From Fuchsiella alkaliacetigena (lineage in GTDB: Bacteria > Bacillota > Halanaerobiia > Halobacteroidales > Acetohalobiaceae), in the NCBI RefSeq assembly GCF_023227765.1, contig NZ_JALKBZ010000024.1:1-37199 (forward strand): a DNA stretch of 37,199 bases. The letters run 5' to 3'. A program made the position numbers and the translations under genes. This document shows positions 25,456 through 34,074 of this stretch, one piece after another; position 1 is the stretch's first letter, and every line of letters begins with the position of its first letter. The notes under the pieces were generated by a model. That model did not search any database and was not told where the DNA came from. It saw only the letters and a list, made by a program, of their open reading frames with translations.

Positions 25456-27546
25456 ATGAAAGTAGCTGAGATAATGACTAAAGAACCAGTTACCTTAACC
25501 AAAGAAGATTCAATTAAAAAAGCAAGCCAGATTTTCTATAATCAACAGATAGATGGAGCCCCAGTAGTAGATGAAGCAGGTAAACTACAGGGACTCTTTA
25601 CTAAAAGTCACTTAATGAAAGCTGTTATCCAAGGCTTGAACAATCAAAGCCCAGTAGAAAAGTTAATGACTACTGAGCTAATTAAGATCGAAGAGGATAA
25701 AAGTCTGGAAGAAGCCTGGCAGACTAAAGTAGGTAGGCTGCCGGTGGTTAATGAAAGGGGAGAGCTAGTAGGTATTTTGACCAGAACTGACTTAGTAGAA
25801 GCCTTTTATAAAGAAGCGCAGGAAGTTGTAGGTAAGCTGAAGACAGTTTTGGACTCTTCCCATAATGGAATTATTGCTATTGATTTGGAAGGCAAGATTA
25901 CTACCTTTAATGCTGCTGCTGAGGAGATGTTAGGCTGTTCAAAGGAGGAGGTATTAGGAACACAGATTACAGAACTAATACCTAATACTGGACTGTTGGA
26001 GGTTTTAGAGACTGGTCAAGCGCAGTTTGGGGAGAAGATAAGCTTGAATGAGACTACATTTTTGACTAATCGGAGTCCTATCTTTAAGGACGAGCAATTA
26101 AAGGGTTCTATGGCTATCTTTCAGGATATCTCTGATTTAGAGAGTATTTCCGCAGAATTAAATGTGGTTAAGAACTTAAATAAAGAGCTGGATGCGATTA
26201 TTGAATCGGTATCCGATGGAATCTATATTACCGATGGCAATGCGGATACTATCAGGATTAATAGTGCTTACGAAAAGATTACTGGTATTAAGAGTGAAGA
26301 GGTGGAAGGTAGAAACATGAAGGACTTAGTTGCGGAAGGAATATTCTCCGAATCAGTTACCTTTCAGGTCTTTGAGCAGCGAGAGCCGGTTAGTGTAATG
26401 CACCAGATTAAAACTGGGAAGCAGGTACTGAGTACTGGAAATCCGGTCTTTGATGAGGAAGGAAATATTGTCCGGGTAGTAACTACGGCTAGGGATGTGG
26501 CAGAGTTAAATAATATTAAAGAAGAGCTAGAAAAGACTAAACAGTTGACCCAAAGATACTATTCTGAATTAGAAAAGCTGCGCTCTCAACAGTTAGAACT
26601 GGATAATGTAGTGATGAAGAGTAAGCAGACTAAGCAGGTTTTTGATTTAGCCTTGCAGGTAGCTAGGGTTAATTCTACTGTTTTGATTACTGGGGAGTCG
26701 GGAGTGGGTAAGGAGATTGTGGCCCGAACCATTCACGGAATGAGCGAGCGCGAGGGCTCTTTAATTAAGGTTAACTGTGGAGCTATTCCGCGGGACTTAT
26801 TGGAGGCTGAGCTATTTGGTTATGAAGAAGGAGCCTTTACTGGGGCTAAAGCGCAAGGTAAACCGGGAATGTTTGAGCTAGCCGATGGGGGAACTCTCTT
26901 TTTGGATGAGATAGGGGAACTGCCTTTGAATCTTCAGGTTAAGCTGCTGCGGGCCCTACAGGAAGAGCAGATCATGAGAGTCGGTGGTACTAAAAGCATT
27001 GCTATTAATACCAGAATAGTGGCAGCTACTAATCGGGACTTAAAAGAAATGCTAGCTGAGGGTAGCTTTAGGGAAGATCTCTATTATCGGCTTAATGTAG
27101 TGCCAATTCATATTCCTCCTCTGCGAGAGAGAAGAGAGGATATTGCTCCGCTGGTTTTCAACTTTCTAGAACAGTTTAATGAAGAGTTTGGTACTAGTAA
27201 TAAGCTTTCTTTAGAGGCAGTAGAGGCTTTAGAAAGCTATCATTGGCCGGGTAATGTGAGAGAGCTGGAGAACTTGATTGAACGCTTGCTGGTGATGGCT
27301 GAAGAGGAAGAGATTAGTGTGGACTACTTACCAGAACATATTAACCAAGGTGAGGATAACAGCTTTGAGGTGCAGGTGGCTAGTCTAATTCCCTTAAAGG
27401 AGGGAGTAGCTAAGGTTGAAAAGAGCTTAGTTGAGATGGCCCTAGAGCAGCACGGTAGCACCTATAAAGCAGCCGAAGCCTTAGAGGTTAGTCAGCCTAC
27501 GGTAGTTAGAAAGGCTCAAAAGTATCAGTTGAATAAAGATAATTAA
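25456..27546 (+). CDS. sigma-54 dependent activator: CBS pair, two PAS, AAA+, Fis-type HTH
   Basis: 696 residues. A CBS-domain pair occupies 1-115 (VAEIMTKEPVTL ... PVEKLMTTELIKI). PAS domains follow at about 125-240 and 245-355, then a short coiled coil. The AAA+ domain (about 390-620) has Walker A GESGVGKE, the sigma-54 contact loop GAFTGA, Walker B GGTLFLDE and the arginine region. The C-terminal helix-turn-helix (SQPTVVRKAQKY) resembles the TyrR type. No receiver domain: input is by small ligands through CBS/PAS. It is the obvious candidate for the sigma-54 promoter at 20061 and its two dyads. The kamA-like gene follows. AGGTC-type ribosome site, ATG start. Confidence 0.93.
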   Translation: MKVAEIMTKEPVTLTKEDSIKKASQIFYNQQIDGAPVVDEAGKLQGLFTKSHLMKAVIQGLNNQSPVEKLMTTELIKIEEDKSLEEAWQTKVGRLPVVNERGELVGILTRTDLVEAFYKEAQEVVGKLKTVLDSSHNGIIAIDLEGKITTFNAAAEEMLGCSKEEVLGTQITELIPNTGLLEVLETGQAQFGEKISLNETTFLTNRSPIFKDEQLKGSMAIFQDISDLESISAELNVVKNLNKELDAIIESVSDGIYITDGNADTIRINSAYEKITGIKSEEVEGRNMKDLVAEGIFSESVTFQVFEQREPVSVMHQIKTGKQVLSTGNPVFDEEGNIVRVVTTARDVAELNNIKEELEKTKQLTQRYYSELEKLRSQQLELDNVVMKSKQTKQVFDLALQVARVNSTVLITGESGVGKEIVARTIHGMSEREGSLIKVNCGAIPRDLLEAELFGYEEGAFTGAKAQGKPGMFELADGGTLFLDEIGELPLNLQVKLLRALQEEQIMRVGGTKSIAINTRIVAATNRDLKEMLAEGSFREDLYYRLNVVPIHIPPLRERREDIAPLVFNFLEQFNEEFGTSNKLSLEAVEALESYHWPGNVRELENLIERLLVMAEEEEISVDYLPEHINQGEDNSFEVQVASLIPLKEGVAKVEKSLVEMALEQHGSTYKAAEALEVSQPTVVRKAQKYQLNKDN

Positions 27547-27650
27547 AATTAATCTCTCTAAAAAGAAGGTCTCAGTATTCTTTTATTTAACTAATGAAAA
27601 GGCTTTATTTGACTAAGCTTATTAATTTAAATAGGAGAGTGATTAAAAGA

Positions 27651-28871
27651 GTGGATTGGGAAGAAATACAAGAAATTTGGGACTGTACTAAGGAAGAATG
27701 GAACGACTGGCAGTGGCAGTTAGCTAATAGGATTACCACTGTTGAAGAATTGGCAACTAGTTTTGATCTTTCCGCAGCACAGCTTAGTGAGATTGAAGAG
27801 GCAATTGACATCTTTCCTATGTCTATTACCCCTTACTATGCTTCGATGATTGATTTCAATTCAGATTCTTGTCCTATTCATTTACAGGCTATTCCGCAAA
27901 AAGCAGAACTAGAAGAGTGTAATTATGAAATGGATGATCCTCTGCATGAAGAGGATGATTCTCCGGTGCCTGGTTTGACTCATCGCTATCCGGATCGAGT
28001 ACTGTTGATGGTAACTAATCAATGTTCTATGTTCTGTCGGCACTGTACTCGTAAGCGTAAGGTGGGGGATGGTAATAGTCAGGTTGACTTTGCACAGATT
28101 GAGGCTGGAATTGAATATATTAAGGATAATCCTCAGGTGAGAGATGTTTTGTTATCCGGGGGAGATCCCTTGTTGATGGACTTGGAGATGCTGAAAAAAG
28201 TAATAGCTAAGTTAAAGGAAATATCGCATTTGGATATTGTCAGACTAGGTAGTAGAGTGCCAGTGGTTTTACCTCAAAAAATAGATGATCAATTGATAGA
28301 TCTGCTTCAGGATTATTCTCCATTGTGGATTAATACTCACTTTAATCATCCGCGGGAGTTGACTGCTGAGTCTAAAGAAGCGCTGCATAAATTAGCTGAG
28401 GCTGGTTTTCCTCTGGGGAATCAGACGGTACTATTGAGAAATGTAAATGACTGTCCTACGATTATGAAGGAGTTAATGCACCAGCTAGTTGAGAATAGAG
28501 TTAGACCTTATTATCTCTATCAGTGTGATCTTTCCCGGGGGATTGAACACTTTAGGACTACTATTGCCAAGGGAATTGAGATTATGGAGTCGCTATTTGG
28601 TCATACTTCTGGCTTGGCCATTCCTAGGTATGTAGTGGATGCTCCGGAAGGTGGGGGTAAGATTCCGGTTACTCCTAACTATCTGATTTCTTCGGCTCAG
28701 GATAAGCAGGTTTTAAGGAACTATGAAGGGGAGATAGTGACCTATATTGAGCCTACAATTGAAGATGATCAGTGTCCTTGTCATTGTGATATCTGTAGTG
28801 GAGATGAAAGTGAAGGAGAAGTAGGAGTGCAAAAGCTTCTTTCTGATCAGAATAATAAGTTAAGTCTTTAG
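27651..28871 (+). CDS. ablA: lysine 2,3-aminomutase (radical SAM)
   Basis: This enzyme converts L-lysine to L-beta-lysine using a [4Fe-4S] cluster, S-adenosylmethionine and PLP. The radical SAM motif CSMFCRHC is clear. PLP Lys lies in GGGKIPV, and the two lysine-binding Asp are in YQCDLS and VVDAPEG, as in the Clostridium subterminale enzyme, which argues against glutamate 2,3-aminomutase. Zinc ligands appear as NDC and C-terminal CHCDIC. Start: the frame is open to ATG 27594, but that codon has no ribosome site; AGGAG at 27633 points to GTG 27651 (406 residues, near the family's 416), with GTG 27639 possible. ablB follows 36 bp later, marking the osmolyte pathway rather than lysine fermentation. 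Confidence 0.93.
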   Translation: MDWEEIQEIWDCTKEEWNDWQWQLANRITTVEELATSFDLSAAQLSEIEEAIDIFPMSITPYYASMIDFNSDSCPIHLQAIPQKAELEECNYEMDDPLHEEDDSPVPGLTHRYPDRVLLMVTNQCSMFCRHCTRKRKVGDGNSQVDFAQIEAGIEYIKDNPQVRDVLLSGGDPLLMDLEMLKKVIAKLKEISHLDIVRLGSRVPVVLPQKIDDQLIDLLQDYSPLWINTHFNHPRELTAESKEALHKLAEAGFPLGNQTVLLRNVNDCPTIMKELMHQLVENRVRPYYLYQCDLSRGIEHFRTTIAKGIEIMESLFGHTSGLAIPRYVVDAPEGGGKIPVTPNYLISSAQDKQVLRNYEGEIVTYIEPTIEDDQCPCHCDICSGDESEGEVGVQKLLSDQNNKLSL

Positions 28872-28907
28872 TTTTAATTACTCTTTATGAACAAGGAGGA
28901 TTTAGAG

Positions 28908-29786
28908 ATGGCAGTTTCTTCTCAACAGCTGGAAGAAGAATATAGTAGCACTAAGCTGATTAGAGGTTTAAAATATCAAGCTCAACTTGAATATTCTCAG
29001 TTAAATCAAAGAATTACTATTAAGTCTTATTCGGGAAGTAACTTAGCTAATTTAGGTAATAGACTTAAGATTGAAGCTAAGCTCCTAGGTTACGGTAAAG
29101 TATGGGTCAAGGCTAGAGAGAGCGATCGGGCTGAGTTTGCTAAGGCCGATTTTGAGTTTGAGGCTAGAATACCGGATTTTTATCTGGAGCAGGATGCTTT
29201 GATTATGTCTGCGTATCTAAAAAGGAGTAGAAATCAGCTTTTAGATCGGGCAGAGGAAGAGCAGATTATTAGAGATCTTCAGTCTTTAAGAACAGAGCTT
29301 ACAGAGGTGGAGTTAGCTGCGGGCCATCAGTTTAAAATTGCGGGCCCGGAGGATGCTGACGCTATGGTGGAGTTATATAATAATGTTTTCGATTCTTATC
29401 CTAATCCTATTTTTGCTAAAGAGTATATCGAAAAGAGTTTAGAGGATAATCTGATTTACGGATTGATCTACGATGATCAGCAGAACTTAGTAGCTGCTGC
29501 TTCGGCAGAAACTGACCCGGAGTATAAAAATGCAGAAATGACGGACTTTGCTACTTTACCTTCAGCACGGGGGCAAGGCTATGCTAGCTATCTTTTGAAT
29601 AAGTTGGAAGAAGAGTTAAAAGACAGAGAATATCATACTTTTTACAGTATTGCTAGGGCCCTTTCTTACGGAATGAATAAGGTCTTTAAGCTAGCTGATT
29701 ACCAGTATACCGGCAGGCTGATCAAGAACTGTCATATTGCTGGTCAGCTTGAAGATATGAACCTGTGGTTTAAAATATTAGACTAA
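28908..29786 (+). CDS. ablB: beta-lysine N6-acetyltransferase (GNAT)
   Basis: It acetylates beta-lysine at the epsilon amino group to give N-epsilon-acetyl-beta-lysine, a compatible solute known from methanogenic archaea and some bacteria. The N-terminal half is family-specific; a GNAT fold spans about 145-285, with the acetyl-CoA loop LPSARGQGYASYLL. ATG 28908 is chosen because AAGGAGG lies 8 nt before it; the earlier ATG 28887 precedes that site. 292 residues. Adjacent to ablA in the standard ablA-ablB order, a bidirectional terminator follows. Assignment rests on GNAT motif plus neighbour. Confidence 0.87.
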   Translation: MAVSSQQLEEEYSSTKLIRGLKYQAQLEYSQLNQRITIKSYSGSNLANLGNRLKIEAKLLGYGKVWVKARESDRAEFAKADFEFEARIPDFYLEQDALIMSAYLKRSRNQLLDRAEEEQIIRDLQSLRTELTEVELAAGHQFKIAGPEDADAMVELYNNVFDSYPNPIFAKEYIEKSLEDNLIYGLIYDDQQNLVAAASAETDPEYKNAEMTDFATLPSARGQGYASYLLNKLEEELKDREYHTFYSIARALSYGMNKVFKLADYQYTGRLIKNCHIAGQLEDMNLWFKILD

Positions 29787-29795
29787 AGTTAAAGT

Positions 29796-29834
29796 GCAAA
29801 AAGGCTTCTGATTATCAGGAGCCTTTTTGCTTTT
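29796..29834. terminator. bidirectional terminator between ablB and parA
   Basis: GCAAAAAGGCT and AGCCTTTTTGC form a near-perfect stem extended by TCTGA/TCAGG, with T runs on both strands. It serves the two convergent genes. Confidence 0.93.
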
Positions 29835-30600
29835 AAATATCTTCATGCCTGATCTCTCTAGCTAAATTTCTATAAGCCTGAGCTCCTGGAATTTTTTTAG
29901 CATAGTAGATAACCGGTTTTTGTGCTTCAGCTGCTTCGGCAAATCTGATGCTGCGGTAGATTATCTGAGGATAGACTTTGATCTGTGGTTCGAATTTTTC
30001 TTTAATCTGCTTTAGTACTTGACCTGTATGTTTAGTGCGTCGGTCTAACATAGTAGCTAAGATTCCTTTGATCTCTAAACTGCTATTTAGCTGAGTCTGT
30101 ACTTTCTTAATCATCTTCAGTAAACCGTCGACTCCTCTTAAGGCTAGGTATTCACAGGCAATAGGAATTAAGACTGAATCGGCGGCGGTCATAGAGTTAA
30201 GAGTAAGTAAGCCTAAGGAGGGCTGACCGTCGATAAGTATAAAATCATAATTATCTTTAATTGGTTCTAGGATAGCTGCCAAACGTTTTTCCCGAGCTAC
30301 AGAGTTTATTAACTCCATTTCTGCTAAAGCCAGATCTACATTGGCCGGGATTAAATCGGCTCTAAACTTAGTTTTAATAAGGGTTTCGGGGGCTAGTTCC
30401 CCTTTTTGGAGAGCATTGTAGATGGTATTTTCTAAGCTATCGGGCTCATAACCGCAGCAGAGAGTTAGTCCTCCCTGAGGATCTAAATCAATTAAGAGCA
30501 CTTCGGCTCCTAATTCGCTTAAGGCAGCTCCTAAATTGAGAGTAGTAGTAGTCTTGCCTACTCCTCCTTTTTGATTAGCAATCACTAGCACCTGGCCCAT
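29833..30600 (-). CDS. ParA/Soj family ATPase, without a ParB neighbour
   Basis: 255 residues with the deviant Walker A KGGVGKTTTT near residue 11, VLLIDLDPQGGLT (Walker A'), and DFILIDGQPSLGLLTLNS (Walker B region), the Soj/ParA pattern. Such ATPases position DNA or protein cargo by binding nucleoid DNA in the ATP form. No parB or noc gene lies nearby, so the partner is elsewhere or it has another cargo. It is read from its own promoter (TATAAT complement at 30623-30628, TTGCAG complement at 30646-30651, 17-bp spacer) with AAAGGGGAG before ATG. Confidence 0.88.
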   Translation of the reverse strand: MGQVLVIANQKGGVGKTTTTLNLGAALSELGAEVLLIDLDPQGGLTLCCGYEPDSLENTIYNALQKGELAPETLIKTKFRADLIPANVDLALAEMELINSVAREKRLAAILEPIKDNYDFILIDGQPSLGLLTLNSMTAADSVLIPIACEYLALRGVDGLLKMIKKVQTQLNSSLEIKGILATMLDRRTKHTGQVLKQIKEKFEPQIKVYPQIIYRSIRFAEAAEAQKPVIYYAKKIPGAQAYRNLAREIRHEDI

Positions 30601-30622
30601 AATATACTCCCCTTTCCAGATT

Positions 30623-30651
30623 ATTATAACATCATTAACTCAGAGCTGCAA
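30623..30651 (-). promoter_or_regulatory. promoter of the parA-like gene
   Basis: On the minus strand TTGCAG (30651-30646) and a perfect TATAAT (30628-30623) with a 17-bp spacer. Confidence 0.65.
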
Positions 30652-30687
30652 ATAGCTATTAATTGTTGATTTTTTAGCTTGAATATT

Positions 30688-30701
30688 ATAAACTAGTTTA
30701 T
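30688..30701. repeat. 14-bp perfect palindrome in the parA/MFS divergent region
   Basis: ATAAACTAGTTTAT is self-complementary and lies just upstream of the likely -35 box of the MFS gene (TTGAGT at 30704). It is placed like an operator between two divergent genes. Confidence 0.4.
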
Positions 30702-30703
30702 GT

Positions 30704-30732
30704 TTGAGTAGTTATTTGTTTTTTGAGATAAT
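30704..30732 (+). promoter_or_regulatory. possible promoter of the MFS transporter
   Basis: TTGAGT and GATAAT separated by 17 bp, 27 bp before the GTG start. Confidence 0.45.
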
Positions 30733-30759
30733 AGTTCTTAAATAGAGGAGGAAAACTAA

Positions 30760-31953
30760 GTGGAAAGTAAAAAAGTTAATTATAGATTTTTAACAGCGTA
30801 TGCTTTTATAACCGTCTTTACTTACGGAGTGATAATGAATTTACGAGGAGTAGTAAATCCGCTAATTCAGAGTGACTATAGTATTAGCTATTCGCAGCTG
30901 GGGGTAGTCTTATCTGTTTACTCTATTGGTTCAATTATTAGTACTTTAATTGGCGGCTTTTTGATTCGCAAGGTAGGTTTAAAGAAGGAGTTTAGAACTG
31001 GCTTTATAGTTCTAAGCATCGGCCTAATAATGATCAGCTTTATTGATCGCTATGTTTTTTTGCTAATTACTATGTTAATTATTGGTTTAGGAATAGGGTT
31101 GTTGATGGTAGGAGCAAATACTTTAGCTTCGCGGATTTTTATTAAAAATAAGGGGCGGATGATGAATATTTTTCATCTTTTTTTTGGGATTAGCGGACTT
31201 TTAGCTCCGATTTATATTAATCAGCTTTTTGATTTAGGCTTTAGTTGGGAGCAGGGTTATACCTTAGCTATACTTTTAGTCGCTTTATTATTCTTAATTT
31301 CTTTATTTAGCAGCTTTCCCCAACGTTCAGCACAGGTAAAGGTGAAGGCCTTACCAGTTAAGAAGCTGCTTAAAGATAAAAGAGTACTAGGCTTTATGTT
31401 AACCTTTGCTTTAGTAGTGGCGCTTGAATTAGGGATTGTTAACTGGGTAGGTATTTATTTAAGTGATATTCAGCAGCGCAGCAGTACTGAGATCGGTTTT
31501 TATGTATCGGCCTTTTTTAGCTTTTTTATTTTAGGTAGATTAGTTGCTAGTATAATTATTGAACGTTTTAATTACTTTAAGTTTATAGTATTTACTATTT
31601 TGGCTACGGTAGTGATTGCTGTTGTGGGAGTATTGGGCCCGGACTCTTTTGCTATCTGCTTTTCTATCTCCGGTTTTTTTATTTCGATGACCTTTCCTAC
31701 TCTACAGGCGGTGATGTTTGAAATATTTGAAAGTGATCTAGCAGCTTTGATTGGAGCTACTTTAACTGCGGGAGAGCTAGGGAATATCTTTTTTTCCAAC
31801 TGGTTAGTGGGTTTACTCAATGACTTATTGGGAATTAGAGTGGGTTTTTTAGTTTTGATTTCCTATGGACTCTTAGCTGTGGGGGTAATTTACTATATTA
31901 ATTACCAAGAACAAAGGGCTATTAAAGAAGCTTTAGATAATAAAACAGCATAG
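30760..31953 (+). CDS. major facilitator superfamily transporter
   Basis: 397 residues with about 12 hydrophobic helices in two halves separated by a basic loop near 190-210. The MFS loop motif GGFLIRKVGLKKEFRTG follows helix 2 and a counterpart FILGRLVASIIIERF occurs in the second half. GTG start with GAGGAGGAAA 7 nt upstream. No substrate can be deduced; helices are rich in Gly/Ser/Phe as in sugar or drug exporters. It stands alone, divergent from the parA-like gene. Confidence 0.85.
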   Translation: MESKKVNYRFLTAYAFITVFTYGVIMNLRGVVNPLIQSDYSISYSQLGVVLSVYSIGSIISTLIGGFLIRKVGLKKEFRTGFIVLSIGLIMISFIDRYVFLLITMLIIGLGIGLLMVGANTLASRIFIKNKGRMMNIFHLFFGISGLLAPIYINQLFDLGFSWEQGYTLAILLVALLFLISLFSSFPQRSAQVKVKALPVKKLLKDKRVLGFMLTFALVVALELGIVNWVGIYLSDIQQRSSTEIGFYVSAFFSFFILGRLVASIIIERFNYFKFIVFTILATVVIAVVGVLGPDSFAICFSISGFFISMTFPTLQAVMFEIFESDLAALIGATLTAGELGNIFFSNWLVGLLNDLLGIRVGFLVLISYGLLAVGVIYYINYQEQRAIKEALDNKTA

Positions 31954-31980
31954 AAGGAAGGGGAGAAGACCTTCTATGCT
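31947..31980. terminator. stem-loop overlapping the MFS stop codon
   Basis: AGCATAGAAGG and CCTTCTATGCT form a perfect 11-bp stem that contains the MFS stop codon. The plus strand lacks a T run; the minus strand continues GTTTTATTA, so it may better end the converging DUF1657 transcript. Confidence 0.55.
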
Positions 31981-32009
31981 GCTAATTAGACTTAGGAGAG
32001 GGGGATTAA

Positions 32010-32243
32010 TTATTGCTGTTGTTGATTTTGCATCTGTTCTCTAACCTTGTATTGGGGCTCTTCGCTTTCAACTTCGTTCACTCTTGATTCTAAGTCTTGA
32101 ACTACTTGTTCAAGCTGATTAGCACACTGAGTATAAATTTGCTGAGCTTGTTGATTCTGAGTTTCTAAAGCAAAGCTCTCTAAATTAGCTTGTTCTGCCT
32201 TTAGTGAGCTTAAGCTTTGGTGTAGATTTTGGCCAACTGTCAT
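32010..32243 (-). CDS. DUF1657 family protein
   Basis: 77 residues, highly polar and helical, beginning MTVGQNLHQSLSSLKAEQANLESFALETQNQQAQQIY, the DUF1657 pattern, and ending in a Gln run. Proteins of this family occur in spore-forming Firmicutes, often near spoVA-type genes, and lack a known activity. No spoVA gene lies here. GGGAGGTGG precedes the ATG. Confidence 0.85.
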   Translation of the reverse strand: MTVGQNLHQSLSSLKAEQANLESFALETQNQQAQQIYTQCANQLEQVVQDLESRVNEVESEEPQYKVREQMQNQQQQ

Positions 32244-32353
32244 TTGACCACCTCCCTTGCTGTTATTAATCTACCCTAATTTAACAGTAATCATAAAGGT
32301 AATATCTTGTTTAAAAGTTAAATTAGAGCAGAGCTATAGGAAGGTTAAGTATT

Positions 32354-33604
32354 TTAAGCTCCTTTAGAAACACAGTCTTGAGCGTTGCTTTGCGGACTGA
32401 AAAACAGCATTTCTGGTTCTGCCAATAGAGAAAACTCTTCTAAAGGATCACCTTTAACGGCTAATAGATTAGCTCGTTTAGTTGCTTCAATACTACCTAA
32501 TTCTGCTGCTAAGCCTACTATTTGCGCATTATTAGCAGTAGCCATCTTAATTATTTGTAAAGGACTAAGCGAAGTTTGATTAAATAGTTCTAATTCTCTA
32601 AAGTAAGAAAAACCGTGTAAAACCTGATAAGCACCTGCATCGGTACCAATACCTAACTGTACTCCTATTTCCTGGGCCCGCTCTACCATTTCTAACTGAC
32701 GTTGGTAAGAACGAGTGATTACTTCAATTTGTTGTTCAGAATAGTTTTCTTTAACCTTCAATTGGTCGGCTACGGGAACTACCGTAGGAACCCAAGGAAT
32801 TTTTGCTGCGGCCATTCTTTTTAGTGATTCTTCGCTTAAGAAATAACCATGTTCTATGCTATCCACTCCAGCAGCAGTGGAAATTTGAACTGCTTCTTCG
32901 GAACTAGCGTGAGCCATAACCTTTAAATTTCGTTGATGAGCAGCTTTTACTATTTGTTTTAGCTCAGCTGTATCAAATTGAATAGCTCCTACCTTACCGT
33001 ATTCACTGAAGCTGATGATTCCTGAAACCAGTACTTTAAGTTGATCTACGCCGAGTTTAGACATTTTCTCAACTTCTTTTTCCAACTGATTTTTATTTTT
33101 AAGGCTAGGACCTAAAAAGGAACCGTAGTAGCCTTCTTTGTGAATTGCCTTGCCGGTAGCTACAATTTGAGGCTTTAAATTAGCTTTAGGAGCACTTTGA
33201 TTTCTGGTTTGAAGTCCGATTTGAGCTTTATCACCACCATCCCGAACGGCTACTATTCCTCTATTTAAGGTGTTATTTAACTCTTTAACAACTCTTTTTC
33301 CGACTTGGATTGGGGAGTCCCATTCGTCTAGGGCCCGCTTAAAGTCGATTCCATCTAAAGCTAGATGCACATGAGCATCGATAAAGCCCGGCAAAACTGT
33401 ATAGTCATTAAGGTTAATCTGAGGATAATTATTTAAGGATGATACTGAGCTATCAGTTAAGGAACTTTGTTTGATAATATCCTTAATTTCCTGATCTTCG
33501 ATGATAATAGCCTGCTTTTTGAGAACTTTATTGCCGATACCATCAATTAGCTGTCCTGCTAGTATAATTAGCTTTTCTTCACTGGTTAATTTTTTAATTT
33601 CCAT
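32354..33604 (-). CDS. metal-dependent amidohydrolase family protein
   Basis: 416 residues of the imidazolonepropionase/prolidase-like amidohydrolase group. The metal-binding HxH appears in PGFIDAHVHLAL; Lys-like ligand region in GVDQLKVLVSG, His in VMAHASSEEA, His in DSIEHGYFL, and catalytic Asp in GIGTDAGAYQV. An N-terminal part with LIDGIGNKVLKKQAIIIEDQEI forms the small beta-sandwich. There is no signal peptide. Substrate unknown; family members hydrolyse cyclic amides or dipeptides. AGAAGGAGTC precedes ATG. It reads on the same strand as the DUF1657 gene, 110 bp upstream of it. Confidence 0.88.
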   Translation of the reverse strand: MEIKKLTSEEKLIILAGQLIDGIGNKVLKKQAIIIEDQEIKDIIKQSSLTDSSVSSLNNYPQINLNDYTVLPGFIDAHVHLALDGIDFKRALDEWDSPIQVGKRVVKELNNTLNRGIVAVRDGGDKAQIGLQTRNQSAPKANLKPQIVATGKAIHKEGYYGSFLGPSLKNKNQLEKEVEKMSKLGVDQLKVLVSGIISFSEYGKVGAIQFDTAELKQIVKAAHQRNLKVMAHASSEEAVQISTAAGVDSIEHGYFLSEESLKRMAAAKIPWVPTVVPVADQLKVKENYSEQQIEVITRSYQRQLEMVERAQEIGVQLGIGTDAGAYQVLHGFSYFRELELFNQTSLSPLQIIKMATANNAQIVGLAAELGSIEATKRANLLAVKGDPLEEFSLLAEPEMLFFSPQSNAQDCVSKGA

Positions 33605-33629
33605 AATTTTATTGACTCCTTCTATTAGA

Positions 33630-33790
33630 TGCTGCGCCCTGAAGCGACGCTTGTACTTTAGTTAGTCATTACTCTGGGGATGATAATCCTTGAGTAAGCG
33701 ACGCGAAGCTAGTACCCTTGCGGTTTACTTTTGGGGTGACTAAATTCGGACAAAATCTGACTAAAGCATAAAAGCTGAAAGAATTAAGCT
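33630..33790. repeat. GC-rich, palindrome-bearing intergenic element
   Basis: This stretch stands out from the AT-rich surroundings. AAGCGACGC occurs twice (33642 and 33697 region). AAGCG-A-CGCTT is an interrupted palindrome; TTACTC and GAGTAA flank a GGAT/ATCC pair; and CTTTAGT near the left end matches ACTAAAG near the right end in inverted orientation. It resembles a short dispersed repeat or folded leader of the amidohydrolase gene on the minus strand. I cannot assign it. Confidence 0.4.
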
Positions 33791-33811
33791 GCGTCAAATT
33801 TGTTTTTAAAC

Positions 33812-33840
33812 TTGTCGATTATGATCCCACATTGTATAAT
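33812..33840 (+). promoter_or_regulatory. plus-strand promoter with no known gene
   Basis: TTGTCG at 33812-33817 and a perfect TATAAT at 33835-33840, spacer 17 bp. It reads towards the relic-like frame at 33931-34074. Confidence 0.5.
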
Positions 33841-33930
33841 TATATAAAGTTATCTCCTTTTTGACAAGGGAATTTACAAGGAATAATTAATAATTGGGGA
33901 TAAATAGGGAGGTGCGGAAAAGAGTCTTTC

Positions 33931-34074
33931 TTGATCTGCGTAGAAGCAGGAAGCATTTTCAAAGATGATTTGGAGGAAGGAACAGACCAAACTTCTTTTT
34001 CTAAGCTCGAAATTATGGATAAAAGCTCTGAAGTTGTGAAAAAGAAGTTTGAAACTAGCGCCAATGATTTATAG
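33931..34074 (+). pseudogene. short frame, possible gene relic, unknown
   Basis: A 47-codon frame with TTG as first possible start, open from 33904, preceded by GGGAGGTG at 33908 and the promoter at 33812. Its product (LICVEAGSIFKDDLEEG ... VVKKKFETSANDL) looks protein-like in composition but I do not recognise it. It could be a small gene or the remnant of a longer one. A 74-codon frame on the opposite strand overlaps it and lacks a ribosome site. Confidence 0.25.

Noticed and set aside
27561-27584. Hairpin AAAAGAA/TTCTTTT between the activator gene and ablA
   Set aside because: The stem is only A/T-rich with a single G-C pair, and the following T run is short; too weak to call a terminator.
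27651-28871. Lysine-fermentation role or glutamate 2,3-aminomutase activity for the aminomutase
   Set aside because: No kamDE, kdd, kce or kal genes nearby, ablB follows directly, and the two lysine-binding Asp residues are kept.
33840-34064. 74-codon frame on the minus strand
   Set aside because: No ribosome binding site, low-complexity Ser/Leu-rich product, and it lies opposite the plus-strand frame that has a promoter and ribosome site.
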